Source: Desmodus rotundus (Eukaryota; Chordata; Mammalia; Chiroptera; Phyllostomidae). Taken from it: a DNA stretch of 64,000 bases. The notes below the pieces were generated by a model. That model did no database searches. It saw only the letters and a program-made list of their open reading frames with translations, and was not told the DNA's origin. The DNA is taken from NCBI RefSeq assembly GCF_022682495.2, contig NC_071392.1, forward strand, positions 51,733,459 through 51,797,458, read 5' to 3'. Shown piece by piece: positions 59,251-64,000 of this stretch (positions within the stretch are counted from its first letter, which is position 1; the number at the start of each line of letters is the position of its first letter). The position numbers and the translations under genes were made by a program.

Positions 59251-59394
59251 TTAAGCTCCTGAGAGTCAAGTCACTGATGTTTACAGAGATTGGGACAGAG
59301 CAAAAGCTCGATACGCAATCATTGTTATAGTAAGTCCTTCTCCCTCATGGCATCCAGAGTTAATGCCTCTGGTAACTGGCACCTCATGTATCTT

Positions 59395-59530
59395 GAATTA
59401 ATGGTCAAATCAATGACTTCCATATCTCAAATGAAGAAAATGAAACTTAGGGAGATTAAATGGCCTGCATGGATCTAGTGGCAAAGCTGGGATTAGGACA
59501 CAAGTGCTTTGATTCTTAGTCTGCTGTTCT
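59395..59530 (-). repeat. MIR fragment (second copy)
   Basis: 'aaatgaagaaaatgaaactt', 'gcaaagctgggattaggaca' and 'gattcttagtctgctgttct' repeat the MIR landmarks seen at 59125-59250, so two copies lie close together in the same orientation. Confidence 0.62.
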
Positions 59531-62500
59531 TGCCGTGTCACTCACTAATTGTATATTTAAAACTTATAATTAGGGAAAGAGATCATTGAGAGTAAAAGAA
59601 TGAACATTTAAACTTCTTAAAAGAAGAGATTTCTTGGAGAAAAATTCACCTGATTCCTCCACTGACAGGATTGACAAAATATCTATTGTCTTAAAAGTAA
59701 CCTATTATTGCACTTTTAAAACAGAATCTTGAAGTAAAATCCATCTTTCCCTGTAGATGAGTAAAACCACATTTTAGCAGGTAGGCTTGAAGGGGCTGGA
59801 AGCATAGTTATAATAAATAGAGAGGAAATCTATTTTTATTGATTCAATCCTTAGGATATCAGAATGAAAGTAAATGTGTGTGCTTATGCATTATTCTCCT
59901 AACCATTCTCCCCATTTCAATGCCCATCTTACTTGAAAATATGGGGTGGGCGGGGAGACCTAAAATTTATAGTATATTTCTTAGCCCTGATAAGCACTGA
60001 ATAGTGGGAAGTCACAACCTAAAAAGTTAGATGTAGCCTTAGCCAAAACAAATATATTTGTTAAGTTTTCTCCCCACTATTCTTTTCAGAAACTCATCTA
60101 ACACTAAAAGTGAATATAGCCTTAAGTTTCAAAGAAGAAAGGAAAAGAAAAGAAAGAATTTTCCCCTTCCTAGTGTTAAGATATCCCATTAAAAGCTTGA
60201 GAATAAACCTCCTTCCCTATAAATGTTTTCCTTTTCTATTAAGCAAATATTGATTTCCCCTCCCATGCTTCTGATACAGGAGTCCAAATGACCATGGCCC
60301 TTTAGTTGGCTGCCTTCTTTGTGTACCGGTGACTGACAAGGCTGCATGCTTATGACTTGCTGTTGCTGCTGGGCAGCCAACAGGGGGTGATCACTGCATT
60401 ATTTGGATGAAGGGAAAAAAGATTTGATTTGGAACAACCCAGTTTTATTTTTCCTTAATTTCCGTGCAAAACTAAAGACTGTAGTTTTCCTCAAACACAA
60501 AGATTTTGCAAATATGTTCAGAATCAGAGTGAGGGAATGCAGAGGTCAGTGAAGGAGGCCTAAGAGAAAGCCAGTATTTATACAGGAATCAGGACTGAGA
60601 TTCCATGGTATCTGTATCCCTGACGAATTTGGGTCATTGATCATCAATTACATCTGAATTCTTTTGGCTAAATGACTTAATTTATTGGATAATTTATCAA
60701 TTTCTTGCTTTGTGTACCCAGAAACAGAGTGAGTAGTGAGAAAATATGTTCTAATTTTCCTTTTCCCCCTGTTACTCCTAGCACATCACTTAGCACTCAG
60801 CTTCTGCGCTACACATATAGAATGCAAAATGCTGTCGTGTGTTCCCATGGACAGTTTCTTTTAGGAATAAGCTTCATGGAGTCCAAATGGCAAATGAAAA
60901 CAAGGCATTTTGTTACATAAAATTCTGAGGACAACCACACATTTTAAGATTAAGGAAAAACTGGAATGGTGTTAGGTTTTGAAGTAGTTCTTATCTACTT
61001 TAAATTCAGATTCAGTTTGAATTTATAAAAGCCCTAAAAATGCATGTGGCATATTTAAATATTGTCTGGTTGTAATGTTTAAAAGATTAAGATTAAACTT
61101 TGAAGGGTAGTAAAAATAAGTTGCTTGAACATCAACAAATGCTAACAGAAACAATTTATTTTGAATCATTGTCCTCTGAAGACAGAGATGAAAAAAATCC
61201 GAAGCTCTCATTGGAAGAAAATATAGCATGTGGCAAGTCCTAAAAAATTTATTAGGATATATTATCAAGAAATACCAAAAGTCACAGGTATATATTGATA
61301 TATTTAAAAAAACAATTAACATTGCTTTCTTTTTATCAGAGTAGTAAATGACTTTTCCTACAAGATTATTAAAGCCTTTGTTTTGATTTATACAGCCAAG
61401 GCTTCAGAAAGACTGATGGTCTTGCTCATTATTCAACAAAAACCACAAGGTAAAAATGTGCATCTTAGAAACATACTTTGTTTCCTTTTTTTGGAGTCCA
61501 AACAACTTCCAGCTAAAAGACATATTTTGATTAAGATAATATTTTTCCCTAATCAATATTTTTTACCTCTGGGTTATTACTTCCTTGAAGGCTTCTCTGC
61601 CTTTTTTTTTCTTTCTAAATTAATCCATGTAGTTTATGAGAAATCATCGACACTGCCATATGCTGCTGTTTACATTAAATCTTTCCCTTAATATTTACTG
61701 CTGGGTGGCAAGGCATGTCTCTAGCTTTTATGGCTTGGCATCAAATCTTGAAATGTGTATTTTATACTTAATTGGAATGGGGATAGGAGTGCAGGAGCAG
61801 AATTAACCATTAATAAAATAACACTCCTGTCGACCAACATTCACCAGTTTCCAACCTGGTTGGCAATATGTCTGAGCTCTCCTTGGTGTAAAACCATACC
61901 TGTTGGGGTGTGCTGGCTTTTTGCATGTGCCCGGAATCATGTACTATCAGATTTGCATCAAATTGTTCTAAAAGTATATGAGTGCTTACTCTGGATTTTT
62001 GTACTTACCTCACTGCAGACAGGTGGCAGGTGGTTCACAGACCAGCACTGCTTTCGATCTTGTCAGCCTCCTGTGTCCTTTGTTTCCCCAAACACTCAGT
62101 AGCTAAGTGTTCCACCCCCACCTCACCTTAAAACATGTAACACACACAGTGATGTAAGGCCTAAAATTAAGGTTCAATATTATGTGCTGCCTTGACATTT
62201 GGTAAAATTGGGATGGCTTTGAATGACATAACCACCACAAGCTCCCCTCCCAACTCTTCCCAGATAAGCTTATCTCCCAAATAAAGAATCAAGCAGTTTC
62301 TGCTTATTTCTTACTGCTAAGTTTCAGTTTCCTGTCAGTGCATGGAATTATTCAAACAAGCCAATCACATACTCCCATGGGAACCAGTGGCAGGGACCCC
62401 ATCCTCTTGATACTACAAAGACTGCCTCTCACAAACCCTGGTTGTTCACTCTGTTCCTGAATGCAAACCTTATCTGGCCCTGTGTGGTGTGCGGTATTCT

Positions 62501-62643
62501 CCTTGCTGGATTGTGAGTATATATAAATAATGAACTGCTGTTGATATCACCTGTCCAGTATTGGTTCATGTGTTCAGCTATCCCCCTAACCCTAGGACTG
62601 GGGATATATCCCTCATCAATGAAGTAAATAGGATGCAGTTAAA

Positions 62644-62682
62644 ACACACACACGTGTGTATACACACACACCCACACACACA
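62644..62682 (+). repeat. (CA)n / (TG)n microsatellite
   Basis: 'aaaacacacacacgtgtgta' followed by 'cacacacacccacacacaca': short imperfect dinucleotide repeat. Confidence 0.85.
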
Positions 62683-62887
62683 GAGTTCCTGAGAAGGAAG
62701 AGGTCTGCCCTAACCCTAAATTCTTAGGACAATGCCTCAGTAAAGTCCTGTGCTCTAAATCAGAGTTTGTATTTTTAAATGACGGGGGAAGAATCAGGAC
62801 AAGGAATATGTGAATCTCCAGGTTTAGAATCAGAAGATCTAAGACGAAAATGGACAGCATCAGAGATGCCCTTGCATATCACTAGCT

Positions 62888-63108
62888 TTTTTTTAAAAAA
62901 AAAGATTTTATTTATATATTTTTAGACGGAGGGGAAGGGAGGAAGAAAGAGAAGGAGAGAAACATCAATGTGTGCTTGCCTCTCACGTGAGCCCTACTGG
63001 GGACCTGGCCCACAACCCAGGCATGTATCCTGCCTGAAAATTGAACTGGTGACCATTTGGTTTGCAGGCCCACACTCAATACACTGAGCCGTACCAGCCA
63101 GAGAGCAC
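62888..63108 (-). mobile_element. Ves SINE (copy 6)
   Basis: Same subfamily as copy 5 ('ctggcccacaacccaggcat' shared) but B box decayed (ttcaattttcagg on the minus strand). Target duplication ATCACTAGCT / ATCAGTAGCT at 62878-62887 and 63109-63118 with one mismatch. Confidence 0.92.
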
Positions 63109-63439
63109 ATCAGTAGCTGTTTAAAAATGTACATACTTTCCCATTCCCTTGACAGAATCATTGTGTGGTCCAATGTGATATTGGATGTCATTTTTATTAA
63201 ATTTTGTATGTATATTTTTAAAAGGGGAGAATCTTAACATGGCTAGCTTACAGATGCTGATTTATTCTGCCCTGTTTTCCCAATGCAGTATCTAGAAATC
63301 AAATAAGACATGTAGCATTGCAACTACACTGCACTCAAAGAACGACTAGTGTCTTGACAGGAGCAGAGTCTATGATGCTTTTGGTGAGAGGACTCAGGCA
63401 AATCTCCCTGTTCCTTTCATTCTCTCCACCCTCATTTGT

Positions 63440-64000
63440 TCTCCACATATCCAATCTAAAAAAATGTAATGTGGTAACATTAACATAAAATGTACTATTT
63501 TTACCATTTTACAAAGTACTGTGCAGTAGGGTTAGGTACATTCACATTGCTGTTCAACCAACCTTCAGAACTCTCCATCTTGCAAAACTGGATCTCTATA
63601 CTCATTAAACAACTCCCCTTCACTCCCTCCTCCCTATTCCCTGGCAACCACCATTCTACTTTCTATCTCTATGATTTGACTATTTCAGATACCTCATATA
63701 AGTGCATACAGTATTTGTTCTTTTGTGACTGGCATATTTCACAAACATGTAACAATGGTTCAAATTTCTTTCCTTTTTAAAGCTGAATAATATTCTATTG
63801 TATGAATATACCATATTTTGTTTACCTATTCATCTGTCAGAGGACACGTGGGTTGTTTCCACATTTTGGCTATTGCATATAATGCTGCTCTGAACATAGG
63901 GGTGCATTTATTGTTTTGAATTGTTGTTTCAGGATTCCTAGGATGTATTTCCAGAAGTGGGATTGCTGGTTCAAAGGGAAGTTCCATTTTTAATTTTCTG
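63440..64000 (-). mobile_element. L1M fragment running off the window
   Basis: 'gtacattcacattgctgttc', 'ccctggcaaccaccattcta', 'gctgaataatattctattgt', 'tttggctattgcatataatg', 'ccagaagtgggattgctgg' follow the reverse L1M 3' end into ORF2 C-terminal coding sequence. Continues past 64000. Confidence 0.85.

Larger units (their letters stand above)
58986..62640. other. Intergenic, mostly unidentified
   Basis: Two MIR fragments at 59125-59530. The rest is AT-rich single-copy-like sequence with no coding signal. Confidence 0.35.

Noticed and set aside
60189..60380. Minus-strand frame beginning MAAQQQQQ considered as a glutamine-rich exon
   Set aside because: Short CAG/CTG run, no homologous continuation and no donor in frame that I could support.

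Overview
This is vertebrate nuclear DNA from a placental mammal, almost certainly a bat. It carries six tRNA-derived SINEs of the Ves type (opening roughly 'ccctggctggtgtggctcag' and ending in a CT-rich then A-rich tail), L1/L2/MIR/MER20/MER5-type mammalian repeats, and long AT-rich non-coding stretches. Ves SINEs are known from bats, mainly Yangochiroptera. No bacterial-style gene, RNA gene or CRISPR array is present.

The only host protein-coding gene I can support is the 5' part of VPS41 on the minus strand. Three coding exons with canonical splice sites encode the first 56 residues: exon 1 at 33968-33988 (MAEAEEQ), a 39-nt micro-exon 2 at 24847-24885 and exon 3 at 5310-5417. The gene runs off the low-coordinate edge inside intron 3. 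Its promoter is a CpG-rich patch near 33650-34100 with a near-perfect CLEAR/E-box palindrome, an ETS site and a ZNF143/THAP11-type site within about 70 bp. VPS41 is a HOPS tethering subunit for late endosome and lysosome fusion, so the CLEAR-like (TFEB/TFE3) site fits its role.

From about 34.1 kb to 64 kb I see no exon. This is intergenic DNA upstream of VPS41 (in human the next gene that way is POU6F2, from memory) and it is rich in mobile elements: L1M fragments in both orientations, a young 5'-truncated L1, Ves SINEs, L2, MIR, a hAT MITE with an exact 8-bp target duplication, a solo class II (betaretrovirus-like) LTR with a 6-bp target duplication, and satellites.

The most interesting structure is a set of four non-autonomous L1 derivatives (minus strand at 8856-11444; plus strand at about 22209-24110, 39779-41527 and 46860-48724). 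Each has an L1-like 5'UTR with a YY1-type start, an ORF1, then directly a G-rich 3'UTR of about 380-410 bp, with no ORF2. They share a 3'-terminal motif with the L1 at 42471-43288. This is the architecture of 'half-L1' (HAL1) retrotransposons presumed to be moved in trans by L1. The youngest copy sits inside an older L1M element with a recognisable target duplication. An older HAL1/L1M ORF1 fragment lies at about 6390-7605.

Limits: repeat family names come from recognition of consensus features, not from a search, and most repeat boundaries are approximate to about 10-30 bp unless a target duplication is given.
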